Positions 55,426 through 64,000 of a stretch of 64,000 nt of DNA are shown here, in pieces (position 1 is the first letter of the stretch; each line of letters opens with the position of its first letter). The stretch spans positions 496,001-560,000 of the forward strand of contig NZ_OBQC01000001.1 in NCBI RefSeq assembly GCF_900220965.1, read 5' to 3'. Source of the stretch: Ureibacillus acetophenoni (GTDB lineage Bacteria > Bacillota > Bacilli > Bacillales_A > Planococcaceae). The notes beneath the pieces were generated by a model. The model saw only the letters and a list, made by a program, of their open reading frames with translations, was not told the DNA's origin and searched no databases. The translations under genes were made by a program, and so were the position numbers.

Positions 55426-56571
55426 TTGAAAAAAATTAGTCTTTTAGGTGCAACTGGTTCTATTGGGTTGCAAACAATTGATATATTACTTGCTTATCCA
55501 GAAAAATTTAAACTAGTTGCATTCTCTTCAGGAAAAAATATAGAAAAAACGATAGAAATTATTAAACAACTCCAACCTGAGCTCGTTTCAGTGCAAGAAG
55601 AGCAAGCAGCAACTGACTTGCAAAAACAGTTCCCTACGATTCATTTTACATATGGAAAAAAGGGATTAGTTGAAGTAGCAACGCATCCTGATTCTACAGT
55701 TTTATTAAACGCTGTATTAGGTAGTGTTGGGTTAGAATCCACATTAGCTGCCATTCGAATGGGGAAAACAATTGCCATTGCCAATAAGGAAACGTTAGTA
55801 ACAGCTGGTCATATTGTAATGGCTGAGGCAAAAAAACATAATGCAACAATTTTACCTGTTGATAGTGAGCATTCCGCGATTTTTCAATCAATGAATGGCG
55901 AAAATAAAAAACAGGTGAACCGAATTATTATTACAGCTTCTGGTGGTTCGTTCCGTGATAAAACCCGTGAAGAGTTAAAACAAGTAACTGTAAAAGAAGC
56001 ATTAAATCATCCCAACTGGTCAATGGGTGCAAAGATTACAATAGATTCTGCAACGATGATGAACAAAGGTTTAGAAGTTATTGAAGCTCATGTATTATTT
56101 GATTTACCATATGATCAAATTGATGTTTTATTGCATAAAGAAAGTATTATTCACTCTCTAGTAGAGTATGATGATACTAGTGTAATTGCTCAACTTGGTA
56201 CACCTGATATGAGAGTTCCTATTCAATATGCACTTAGTTTCCCAGACCGTTATCCAGTAAAAAATAGTACGCGACTTAACTTAGCACAAATTGGACAACT
56301 TCACTTTAAAGAAGTAGATTTTGACCGCTACCGTGCTATAAAGCTTGCTTATGATGCTGGACGCACTGGTGGGACAGTTTTAACAGCGATGAATGCAGCA
56401 AATGAAGCAGCAGTTTCTCTATTTTTACAAGAGAAAATTTCATTCTTACAAATCGACGAAATCATAGAACAAATTATGAACGATCATAACAATATTTTAA
56501 TGCCAGATTTAGAAACTATTTTACATGTAGACAGCGAGACGAGAAAAACTGTCCTTGGCATGGTAAAATAG
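55426..56571 (+). CDS. dxr: 1-deoxy-D-xylulose 5-phosphate reductoisomerase
   Basis: 381 residues. Second step of the MEP isoprenoid pathway, upstream of the UppS product. NADPH-binding [16 protein letters not shown] at the N-terminus, [11 protein letters not shown], the metal/substrate loop [12 protein letters not shown] and [30 protein letters not shown] start at 55426, 18 nt after cdsA, after AAAGGAAG. Confidence 0.97.
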   Translation: MKKISLLGATGSIGLQTIDILLAYPEKFKLVAFSSGKNIEKTIEIIKQLQPELVSVQEEQAATDLQKQFPTIHFTYGKKGLVEVATHPDSTVLLNAVLGSVGLESTLAAIRMGKTIAIANKETLVTAGHIVMAEAKKHNATILPVDSEHSAIFQSMNGENKKQVNRIIITASGGSFRDKTREELKQVTVKEALNHPNWSMGAKITIDSATMMNKGLEVIEAHVLFDLPYDQIDVLLHKESIIHSLVEYDDTSVIAQLGTPDMRVPIQYALSFPDRYPVKNSTRLNLAQIGQLHFKEVDFDRYRAIKLAYDAGRTGGTVLTAMNAANEAAVSLFLQEKISFLQIDEIIEQIMNDHNNILMPDLETILHVDSETRKTVLGMVK

Positions 56572-56666
56572 AAACTATTCATGTTTGGTATTGATTTTGG
56601 TCTAACTTGTAACTGAAGTTTAGTTTGAGCAAACACGAGTAATTGCTCTTTAAAGGTGGGGAAAGA

Positions 56667-57920
56667 ATGCAAACGGTAATCGCGTTTATTATCATATTTG
56701 GATCTTTAGTATTCTTCCATGAACTTGGTCACTTCTTATTCGCAAAACGTGCGGGTATTATGGTTCGGGAGTTTGCTATTGGTATGGGTCCAAAGATATT
56801 TGGTATGACGAAAGGTGAAACCCTTTATACGATTCGATTATTACCACTCGGTGGATATGTTCGAATGGCTGGAGAAGATATGGATTCAGTTGAACTTCAA
56901 CCTGGCTATCGTGTAGGGATTATACTAAACGAAGACGATGTAGCTGAGAAGATTTATTTTAATCAAAGCGTGACACATCCAAATATTGTGTTCTTAGAAG
57001 TAGAAAGAGCCGATTTAGAAAAAGACCTATTCATTGAAGGATACGATGAAGAGGAACGTTTCGTACGTTATAAAATTGCGAGAAATGCGATCCTCGTTGA
57101 AAATGGAAACGAAATTATGATTGCCCCTGTTGACCGTCAATTTAATTCGAAAACTGTTGGTCAACGGGCAATGGCGATTTTTGCAGGTCCTCTTTTTAAC
57201 TTTATTCTTGCCTTTTTTGTTTTAATGGCTTTAGGAATGATGAGAGGGGTTCCAGCATCAGAACCAGTTATTGATTCTGTCATGCCGAATTTACCTGCAG
57301 CGGAGGCAGGTATACAAGCAGGCGACCGAGTAACATCAATTAATGGACAACCAATCGAACGTTGGAACGAATTATCGGGAATCGTTCAAGAAAACCCTGG
57401 AAAGCCATTAAATTTTGTTGTTGAACGAGATAACCAAAATATTGAGCTCGTTATTACACCGGCTACTGTAGTAGAAAATGAACAACAGTTTGGTCAATTA
57501 GGTATTTTAAGACCTATTGAGCAAGACCCTCTAAAAGCCGTTGTATTTGGAGCTACGCAAACTTGGGATTATACAGTCCTAATTGTTGAATTACTAGGGA
57601 AATTGATCACTGGACAATTTTCTATTGACGCACTTTCTGGTCCTGTCGGCATATATAAAGCGACCGAAACTGTTGCTCAGCACGGAATTTTCAATTTAAT
57701 GAACTGGGCAGCACTACTTAGTATAAACCTAGGGATTATGAACTTATTACCACTTCCTGCGTTAGACGGAGGACGCTTATTGTTCTTCGGTATTGAAGCA
57801 TTGCGTGGAAAACCGATTGACCGTCAAAAAGAAGGTATGGTTCATTTTGTTGGTATTGTTCTATTAATGATTCTAATGGTTGTTGTAACTTGGAACGATA
57901 TACAACGATTCTTCTTCTAA
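56667..57920 (+). CDS. rseP: Site-2 intramembrane metalloprotease RseP (RasP)
   Basis: 417 residues. Cleaves anti-sigma factors and signal-peptide remnants in the membrane. Zinc site HELGH in the first helix (about residue 19-23) and LDGGRL in the last (about 370), with a PDZ domain between (about 190-275). I chose ATG 56667, after AAAGGTGGGG; an in-frame TTG at 56643 has no ribosome-binding site. A terminator follows. Confidence 0.96.
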   Translation: MQTVIAFIIIFGSLVFFHELGHFLFAKRAGIMVREFAIGMGPKIFGMTKGETLYTIRLLPLGGYVRMAGEDMDSVELQPGYRVGIILNEDDVAEKIYFNQSVTHPNIVFLEVERADLEKDLFIEGYDEEERFVRYKIARNAILVENGNEIMIAPVDRQFNSKTVGQRAMAIFAGPLFNFILAFFVLMALGMMRGVPASEPVIDSVMPNLPAAEAGIQAGDRVTSINGQPIERWNELSGIVQENPGKPLNFVVERDNQNIELVITPATVVENEQQFGQLGILRPIEQDPLKAVVFGATQTWDYTVLIVELLGKLITGQFSIDALSGPVGIYKATETVAQHGIFNLMNWAALLSINLGIMNLLPLPALDGGRLLFFGIEALRGKPIDRQKEGMVHFVGIVLLMILMVVVTWNDIQRFFF

Positions 57921-57955
57921 TTACATTAAAGTGAATTTTAATCACATGACAATAG

Positions 57956-57995
57956 ACCTTATTCAGTAGAATTATCTGAATAAGGTTTATTTTTG
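57956..57995 (+). terminator. Rho-independent terminator after rseP
   Basis: ACCTTATTCAG (57956-57966) pairs perfectly with CTGAATAAGGT (57976-57986), followed by TTATTTTT. Confidence 0.88.
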
Positions 57996-58106
57996 TGGAG
58001 ATTTTTAACTGAATCTGTAAAATTTGAATTAACAATAAAACTATTTAACAACTTATTCTTATGCTATGCTAGAAAGAGGACTATTTTTAATAAAGGAGCG
58101 CGCGAG

Positions 58107-59804
58107 GTGAAACAAAGTCTTGCTTTTATAAGTACAATCCATGAAGTGCCTTCTAATAATAACCCTATCCATCCAAACGAACTATTAGTACATGCTGGAT
58201 ATATACACATGAAAAACGGGAAGTACATTTCACTTTTACCGTTAGGAAAACGTGTGTTACAAAAAATAGAAAAAATTATTCGAGAAGAATTAAACACAAT
58301 TTCAACCAATGAAATCACATTACCAATTTTAAATTCTTTGTCAGAAAGTCCAACCGAAATGGATGATCAAGAACTATTTCATTGGAAAAAAAATAAAAAG
58401 GAAGAGTTTTATCTAGCATCTTCCCATGTAGAAATACTAACATCCATCGTAAAAGAAAAAATAAATTCATATAAACAATTACCTTTTGTACTTTACCAAA
58501 TTCAAAACAAGTACAGAAATGAAATTCATGAAAATGGAATGTTTAAAAATAAAGAATTTCAAATGTTAGATGTTTATTCTTTTCATCATACAAGTGAACA
58601 ACTTGATGAGTTTTATGAAAAAATAGATCAAGTATACACATCAATTTTTAGAAGGCTCGGTTTACCGTACAAAAAAGTTGTAGCCGATTTAGGGAGTTAC
58701 CCCGGCCAACTATCTCATGAATATATCGTTCTATCAGAAAACGGTGATGCAACAATTGCCTGTTCCAACGAATCTGATTATGTAGTGAATGCTGATTTGG
58801 CAGAAGTCCCAATAATCACTACATCTGATCGCTGTGATATGAAAGAATTAGTCAAACAAGAAGTAAGTAATAGTAAACTATCGATAAATGATTTTCTTCA
58901 CAGCTTAGATACAACTGCAGATCAAATGATTAAAGCTAAAATAATTCGAGTAAATGAAGAACTAATCGTTGTTCTATACCGTGGGGACCATACTTTAAAT
59001 GAAGTGAAATTAAAAAATAAGTTGAATGTCCCAAAAATAAAATATGCTGATGAAAAGACCGTTCGAGAAGTGATTGGATGTTCATCAAGTTATGTTGGTC
59101 CAATTAAACTACCGGTTAATGTAAAAGTGGTTGCAGATTATGGTATTAAAACGATTTGTAATGGAATCACTTTTGCGAATGAGGACAGGTTTTACTATAG
59201 TAATGTTAATCCAGAGAGAGACTTTGCTATTAATGCATATGAAGATTTACGATATATCCAAGAAGGAGACCCATCACCTGATGGAGTAGGTGAAATCCAA
59301 TTTTCCAAAGGATATGAAATTGCCCACATATATAAATTAGGTTCTAGTTTCTCAGAAAAATTCGAAATGAACTATATTGATGAGGATGGAAAATCCAACC
59401 CAATTCAAATGGGTATATATGAAATGGGTGTTTCCCGACTATTTGCCGTTTCAACGGAATTATATCAAGATGACAAAGGTATTGCGTGGCCAAATTCAAT
59501 CGCCCCATTTGATGTTCATTTATTGACTGAATCAGTTGAAGATGAAGAACAATGGATGATATCCGAACAACTATATCATGTTTTATTAAGTTATCAATTT
59601 GATGTTTTGTTTGATGACCGTGATACTCCATTTGATGTAAAATTAATGGATGCAAACTTAATTGGAATACCTGTTCAAGTTATCGTAGGAAATAATGCTA
59701 TTCAAGGCAATGTAAAAGTCATTTATAGACGTACTGGAGAATCATTTGAATGTGCCAAGGAAGAATTAATGGATCGTTTAAGTGAATTTTTCAGGGTTTA
59801 CTAG
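58107..59804 (+). CDS. proS: Prolyl-tRNA synthetase homologue, diverged at signature motifs
   Basis: 565 residues, full length and collinear with bacterial ProRS: catalytic core, inserted editing-type domain (about 225-375), and anticodon-binding domain (about 465-565). The segment NPERDFAINAYEDLRYIQEGDPSPDG is well conserved. Deviations: the THEE proline-binding tetrapeptide is SHVE (106-109); the W-x-SGR segment of motif 1 is absent; the second Arg region of motif 2 reads GMFKNKEF; motif 3 is EMGVSR rather than GIGVSR; and the anticodon-domain ERAG is TPFD (507-510). GTG 58107 follows AGGAGCGCGCGAG. It occupies the normal proS position between rseP and polC. It may be a specialised or decaying copy. 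Confidence 0.85.
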   Translation: MKQSLAFISTIHEVPSNNNPIHPNELLVHAGYIHMKNGKYISLLPLGKRVLQKIEKIIREELNTISTNEITLPILNSLSESPTEMDDQELFHWKKNKKEEFYLASSHVEILTSIVKEKINSYKQLPFVLYQIQNKYRNEIHENGMFKNKEFQMLDVYSFHHTSEQLDEFYEKIDQVYTSIFRRLGLPYKKVVADLGSYPGQLSHEYIVLSENGDATIACSNESDYVVNADLAEVPIITTSDRCDMKELVKQEVSNSKLSINDFLHSLDTTADQMIKAKIIRVNEELIVVLYRGDHTLNEVKLKNKLNVPKIKYADEKTVREVIGCSSSYVGPIKLPVNVKVVADYGIKTICNGITFANEDRFYYSNVNPERDFAINAYEDLRYIQEGDPSPDGVGEIQFSKGYEIAHIYKLGSSFSEKFEMNYIDEDGKSNPIQMGIYEMGVSRLFAVSTELYQDDKGIAWPNSIAPFDVHLLTESVEDEEQWMISEQLYHVLLSYQFDVLFDDRDTPFDVKLMDANLIGIPVQVIVGNNAIQGNVKVIYRRTGESFECAKEELMDRLSEFFRVY

Positions 59805-59830
59805 GGGTGCAATGTTGTACTCCTCTTTTC
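59803..59830 (+). terminator. Weak terminator between proS and polC
   Basis: AGGGGTGC (59803-59810) pairs with GTACTCCT (59817-59824) with wobbles, followed by CTTTTC. It begins within the proS stop codon. Read-through into polC is possible. Confidence 0.4.
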
Positions 59831-59854
59831 AAGTTTAGAAAGTAGGTGAGTCAA

Positions 59855-62800
59855 TTGTCGGACAAACAAAAAGAGCGTCAATTATTTTTAACACTTTTAC
59901 AGCAGTTAAAACTAACTGAAGATGTCTACATGTCATTTTTTGAACAAGGTGAACTCACTCGTGTTACAGTTCATAAAAAAGAGCGTGTTTGGAATTTCTC
60001 TATTAAACTAAATAATGTTTTACCATTTCCTCTGTATCAACTTTTAACTTCAAGAATGGCAGAGGAATTTTCAGAAATTGCCCAAACGAATTTAACAATT
60101 CAAGTTGAAAATCCAGAGATCAATGAACAGCTTTTAACAGACTATTGGTTAACTGCAGTAAATCAAATTGACCAAATGGCTCCAACATTAAGAAATATTC
60201 TTATCTCACAAATCCCTAAAGTTTCTGGCACTAAACTTACAGTAGATTGTGTGATGGAAGTAGAGCAGCTTACATTAAAAGCGAAATATGCAGACAAAAT
60301 TTCACAAACTTATAGTAATCTTGGTTTTTCAAACATTGCCGTTGACTTTAAATTAGCAGAAATGACGGAAGAAGCTCGTCAAGCACAGGATGAATATATC
60401 CAAAGACGTCAATTAGAGGAAGCTGAGTTAGCTAGACAAGCAATGGTAGATTTCCAAAGTAATGAAACGAAGAAAAGTGAAGGTCCAGCTGCAGTTGAAT
60501 CAAGTGGTCCATTCCAAATTGGAACGCAAATTAAAGAACAAGAGATTGTTGATATTAAGAGTATTCAAGATGAAGAGCGAAGCGTAGTTATTGAAGGGTT
60601 CGTATTTGCAGTAGAAGTAAAAGTGCTGAAGAGTGGCCGTTCACTTCTAGAAGTGAAAATGACAGATTATACGGATTCTATTTTAGTGAAAATGTTCTCA
60701 CGTAACGATGAGGAAGCAGAAAAAATGTCCCAATTGAAAAAGGGGATGTGGATCAAGGTTCGTGGATCTGTTCAAAATGATACCTTTGTTCGAGATTTAG
60801 TTATCATGGCACAAGGTATGCATGAAATATTTAGAGAAACTCGAAAAGATACTGCCCCTGAGGGAGAAAAGCGGGTAGAACTTCATTTACATACACCAAT
60901 GAGTACAATGGATGCTGTTACACCGATTGACCAATTAGTTGGTCAGGCGGCTAAATGGGGACACTCAGCCATTGCAATTACAGACCACGCCGTAGCTCAA
61001 GGTTTCCCTGATGCTTATGCTGCTGGTAAAAAGCATGGCATTAAAATTATTTATGGTATTGAAGCAAACTTAGTCGATGATGGTTCACCAATTGCCTATG
61101 ATGAACAACATATCGAATTAGATACTGCAACCTTTGTTGTATTTGACGTTGAGACGACAGGTTTATCAACTGCTTATGATTCAATCATTGAATTAGCCGC
61201 AGTTAAAATTCAAGATGGTAAAGTTATAGATAAATTTGAACGTTTTGCAAATCCACATAAACCATTGACAGCAAAAATTATCGAGTTAACTCATATTACA
61301 GATGATATGCTTGTCGGTGCACCAGAAGTGGATGAGGTTGTTACAGAATTCCGTGATTTTATCGGTGATGCGATTGTAGTAGCCCATAATGCATCGTTTG
61401 ATATGGGCTTCTTATATACAGCCTATGAAAAAGCAGGAATTAAAGGTGTAGTTCATCCTGTAATAGATACGTTGGAACTATCACGTATGTTAAATCCAAC
61501 GCTTAAAAGTCATCGATTAAATACATTAAGTAAAAGATATGGTATTGAATTAACTCAACATCACCGTGCCATCTACGATACAGAGGCAACAGGTGAATTA
61601 ATGCTACACTTGCTTAAAGAAGCAAAGGAAAAGGGTATTCATTATCACGATGATTTTAATAAACATATAAATGCCGATGAAAGTTATAAACAAGGTCGTC
61701 CTTATCACTGTTCAATTTTAGCAGTAGATAACGACGGATTAAAAAATATGTTTAAGCTTATATCTGTTGCACATACACAAACTTTCCACCGTGTTCCTAG
61801 GGTTAGACGTTCAGATTTAATTAAATTCCGAAAAGGACTACTTGTAGGTTCAGGATGTAATAACGGTGAGTTATTTGAAACGATGATGAATAAATCACCT
61901 GAGGATGCTGAAAAAGTAGCTGAGTTTTATGACTATATTGAAGTCCACCCTAAACCAGTTTATTCCCAATTAGTTGATGGTGGGATTATTCATGATGAGT
62001 GGAACTTAGAAGATATTATTCGAAAACTAGTGAAGCTTGGTAAAAAGATTGGTAAACCTGTTGTTGCAACGGGGAATGTCCATTACTTACATGAAAATGA
62101 TCATATATTTAGAGAGATTTTAATCAGTTCTCAAGGTGGGGCGAACCCATTAAATCGTTACCCATTACCAAAAGTGCATTTCCGTACTACAAATGAGATG
62201 CTTAAAGAATTTGACTTCCTAGGACCAGATTTAGCAAAAGAAATCGTTGTGACGAATACTCAAAAAGTGGCTGATATGATTGGTGAAGTTGTGCCAATTA
62301 AGGACAAGCTATATACACCAAATATTGAAGGGTCAAATGAGCAAATTACAAATATGACCTATGAAATGGCTCATCAAATCTATGGAGAGACATTACCTGA
62401 AATTGTTGAAAAACGAATTGAAAAGGAATTAGATTCAATTTTAGGACATGGATTTGGGGTAGTTTATTTAATTTCGGCGCAGCTTGTTAAAAAGTCGTTG
62501 TCGGATGGTTATTTAGTAGGTTCCCGTGGTTCGGTAGGGTCTTCATTTGTAGCGACAATGATGGAAATTACGGAAGTAAATCCATTAGCACCGCACTATA
62601 TTTGCCCGAAATGTCATTATAGTGAATTCTTTACGGATGGTTCTGTAGGTTCAGGATTCGACTTACCTAATAAGGAATGCCCTGAATGTGGAACTAATTT
62701 GAAAAAGGATGGACACGACATTCCATTCGAAACGTTCTTAGGATTTAATGGAGATAAAGTACCCGATATCGATTTAAACTTTAGTGGTGAATATCAAGCC

Positions 62801-64000
62801 CATGCCCATAACTATACGAAAGTTTTGTTCGGTGAAGATTACGTATACCGTGCTGGAACAATTGGTACGGTTGCTGAAAAAACAGCTTATGGTTATGTAA
62901 AAGGGTATTCAAATGACCATGGAAAAACATTCCGTGGAGCTGAAGTCGATCGATTAGTCCAAGGGTGTACGGGAGTTAAACGTACAACAGGGCAGCACCC
63001 TGGTGGTATTCTAGTTGTACCTGATTATATGGATATTTACGATTTTACACCTGTGCAATTCCCAGCGGATGCCCAAGATTCTGAATGGAAAACAACCCAT
63101 TTTGACTTCCATTCCATTCACGATAATATTTTGAAGCTCGATATACTAGGACACGATGATCCGACTGTACTTCGTATGTTACAAGATTTAACAGGAATTG
63201 ATCCAAGAACAATTCCAACTGATGATCCGGAAGTAATGAAAATTTTCTCTGGCCCAGAATCGTTAGGTGTTACAGAGGAACAGATTATGTGTAAAACGGG
63301 GACATTGGGTATTCCTGAGTTTGGTACACGATTTGTTCGCCAAATGTTAGAAGATACAAAACCGTCAACCTTTAGTGAGCTATTACAAATTTCGGGATTA
63401 TCCCACGGGACGGACGTATGGCTAGGTAACGCTCAAGAGCTCATTCAAAACGGAACTTGTGTACTAGCTGAAGTAATCGGTTGTCGTGATGATATTATGG
63501 TGTATTTAATTTATAGAGGATTAGAACCAGGGTTAGCCTTTAAAATTATGGAATCCGTTCGTAAGGGTAAAGGTTTAACTGAAGACATGGAAGCAGCTAT
63601 GAGGGAGAAAAATGTACCGAACTGGTATATCGATTCATGTAAGAAAATTAAATATATGTTCCCGAAAGCCCATGCTGCTGCCTACGTATTAAATGCGGTT
63701 CGTATTGCTTGGTTCAAGGTGCATCATCCGATTGTTTATTATGCTACTTATTTTACAGTTCGAGCGAGCGACTTTGACCTAATTGCTATGTCACAAGGTC
63801 CTTCTATGATCCGAGCAAAAATTGAAGAAATAAATGCTAAGGGTTTAGAGGCTTCTAAGAAGGAAAAGGATTTATTAACCGTTTTAGAAATTTCACTAGA
63901 AATGGCTGAACGTGGCATGAGTATTAAAAAGGTAGACTTATATCGTTCACAGGCTAGTGAATGGATTATTGATGGTAATTCTTTGATCCCTCCTTTCGAT
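59855..64000 (+). CDS. polC: DNA polymerase III alpha subunit PolC (partial, 3' end outside window)
   Basis: 1382 codons are in the window without a stop; Gram-positive PolC is about 1440 residues, so roughly 50 are missing. Replicative polymerase with built-in proofreading. N-terminal and OB domains, PHP domain ([16 protein letters not shown] near 345), DEDDh exonuclease ([13 protein letters not shown] near 427, then [10 protein letters not shown]) inserted in PHP, zinc finger (CPKC...CPEC near 917-945), and the polymerase active site ([19 protein letters not shown] near 970). I chose TTG 59855 after AGTAGGTGAG. Confidence 0.97.
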   Translation, partial: MSDKQKERQLFLTLLQQLKLTEDVYMSFFEQGELTRVTVHKKERVWNFSIKLNNVLPFPLYQLLTSRMAEEFSEIAQTNLTIQVENPEINEQLLTDYWLTAVNQIDQMAPTLRNILISQIPKVSGTKLTVDCVMEVEQLTLKAKYADKISQTYSNLGFSNIAVDFKLAEMTEEARQAQDEYIQRRQLEEAELARQAMVDFQSNETKKSEGPAAVESSGPFQIGTQIKEQEIVDIKSIQDEERSVVIEGFVFAVEVKVLKSGRSLLEVKMTDYTDSILVKMFSRNDEEAEKMSQLKKGMWIKVRGSVQNDTFVRDLVIMAQGMHEIFRETRKDTAPEGEKRVELHLHTPMSTMDAVTPIDQLVGQAAKWGHSAIAITDHAVAQGFPDAYAAGKKHGIKIIYGIEANLVDDGSPIAYDEQHIELDTATFVVFDVETTGLSTAYDSIIELAAVKIQDGKVIDKFERFANPHKPLTAKIIELTHITDDMLVGAPEVDEVVTEFRDFIGDAIVVAHNASFDMGFLYTAYEKAGIKGVVHPVIDTLELSRMLNPTLKSHRLNTLSKRYGIELTQHHRAIYDTEATGELMLHLLKEAKEKGIHYHDDFNKHINADESYKQGRPYHCSILAVDNDGLKNMFKLISVAHTQTFHRVPRVRRSDLIKFRKGLLVGSGCNNGELFETMMNKSPEDAEKVAEFYDYIEVHPKPVYSQLVDGGIIHDEWNLEDIIRKLVKLGKKIGKPVVATGNVHYLHENDHIFREILISSQGGANPLNRYPLPKVHFRTTNEMLKEFDFLGPDLAKEIVVTNTQKVADMIGEVVPIKDKLYTPNIEGSNEQITNMTYEMAHQIYGETLPEIVEKRIEKELDSILGHGFGVVYLISAQLVKKSLSDGYLVGSRGSVGSSFVATMMEITEVNPLAPHYICPKCHYSEFFTDGSVGSGFDLPNKECPECGTNLKKDGHDIPFETFLGFNGDKVPDIDLNFSGEYQAHAHNYTKVLFGEDYVYRAGTIGTVAEKTAYGYVKGYSNDHGKTFRGAEVDRLVQGCTGVKRTTGQHPGGILVVPDYMDIYDFTPVQFPADAQDSEWKTTHFDFHSIHDNILKLDILGHDDPTVLRMLQDLTGIDPRTIPTDDPEVMKIFSGPESLGVTEEQIMCKTGTLGIPEFGTRFVRQMLEDTKPSTFSELLQISGLSHGTDVWLGNAQELIQNGTCVLAEVIGCRDDIMVYLIYRGLEPGLAFKIMESVRKGKGLTEDMEAAMREKNVPNWYIDSCKKIKYMFPKAHAAAYVLNAVRIAWFKVHHPIVYYATYFTVRASDFDLIAMSQGPSMIRAKIEEINAKGLEASKKEKDLLTVLEISLEMAERGMSIKKVDLYRSQASEWIIDGNSLIPPFD

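Noticed and set aside
57996-58106. T-box riboswitch upstream of proS
   Set aside because: The gap after the rseP terminator is only about 110 nt and contains no T-box core sequence or antiterminator; nothing supports a riboswitch.
59803-59854. A second strong terminator isolating polC
   Set aside because: The hairpin has several wobbles and only a short T-run, so it is listed as weak only and not used as evidence for a transcription boundary.

Overview
The window is an ordinary chromosomal core segment of a low-GC, motile Gram-positive bacterium of the order Bacillales. Gene order follows the Bacillus subtilis ffh-to-polC region almost step for step. AT-rich composition, several TTG/GTG starts, the HslV N-terminus and two GC-rich structured intergenic repeats point to the Planococcaceae (Lysinibacillus/Ureibacillus/Solibacillus-like). 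That family placement is inference. Every supported gene lies on the + strand. I see no rRNA, tRNA, CRISPR array, insertion sequence or prophage.

Layout. (1) 1-4404: end of ffh, rpsP, khpA, rimM, trmD, rplS, signal peptidase lepB and ribosome-assembly GTPase rbgA, with clear Rho-independent terminators. (2) 4442-7621: a large UvrA-like ATPase with an extra degenerate third module, inserted between rbgA and rnhB, which are adjacent in B. subtilis. (3) 7804-13010: rnhB, a FliK-like and an FlhB-C-like gene (ylqG, ylqH), then sucCD. A sigma-D-like promoter precedes rnhB. (4) 13165-20456: dprA, topA, xerC, hslVU, codY. The trmFO gene expected between topA and xerC is absent. (5) 20795-47731: the fla/che operon (flgB to cheD) for basal body, rod, hook, type III export apparatus, C-ring switch and the CheA/B/C/D/W/Y signalling core. 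A small unrecognised membrane-protein gene closes it. (6) 47732-49909: a structured repeat, a terminator, then sigD with its own promoter, a conserved small gene and swrB. (7) 49915-64000: rpsB with a long leader carrying a second repeat, tsf, pyrH, frr, uppS, cdsA, dxr, rseP, a diverged proS, and polC running off the end.

How the genes work together: fla/che builds the motor and chemotaxis relay. SigD switches on late flagellar genes. CodY, encoded just upstream, is a known regulator of fla/che in B. subtilis. The flanks supply translation, replication, envelope lipid synthesis and proteolysis.

I found no clearly new multi-gene system. The signals most worth a second look are: a 30-nt GC-rich hairpin exactly between the Shine-Dalgarno and start codon of swrD/flbD; the UvrA-like protein with a third, ATPase-dead module; a prolyl-tRNA synthetase homologue lacking several signature residues; the missing trmFO; the repeats and terminator that uncouple sigD from fla/che; and the sigma-D-like promoter at rnhB-ylqG-ylqH.
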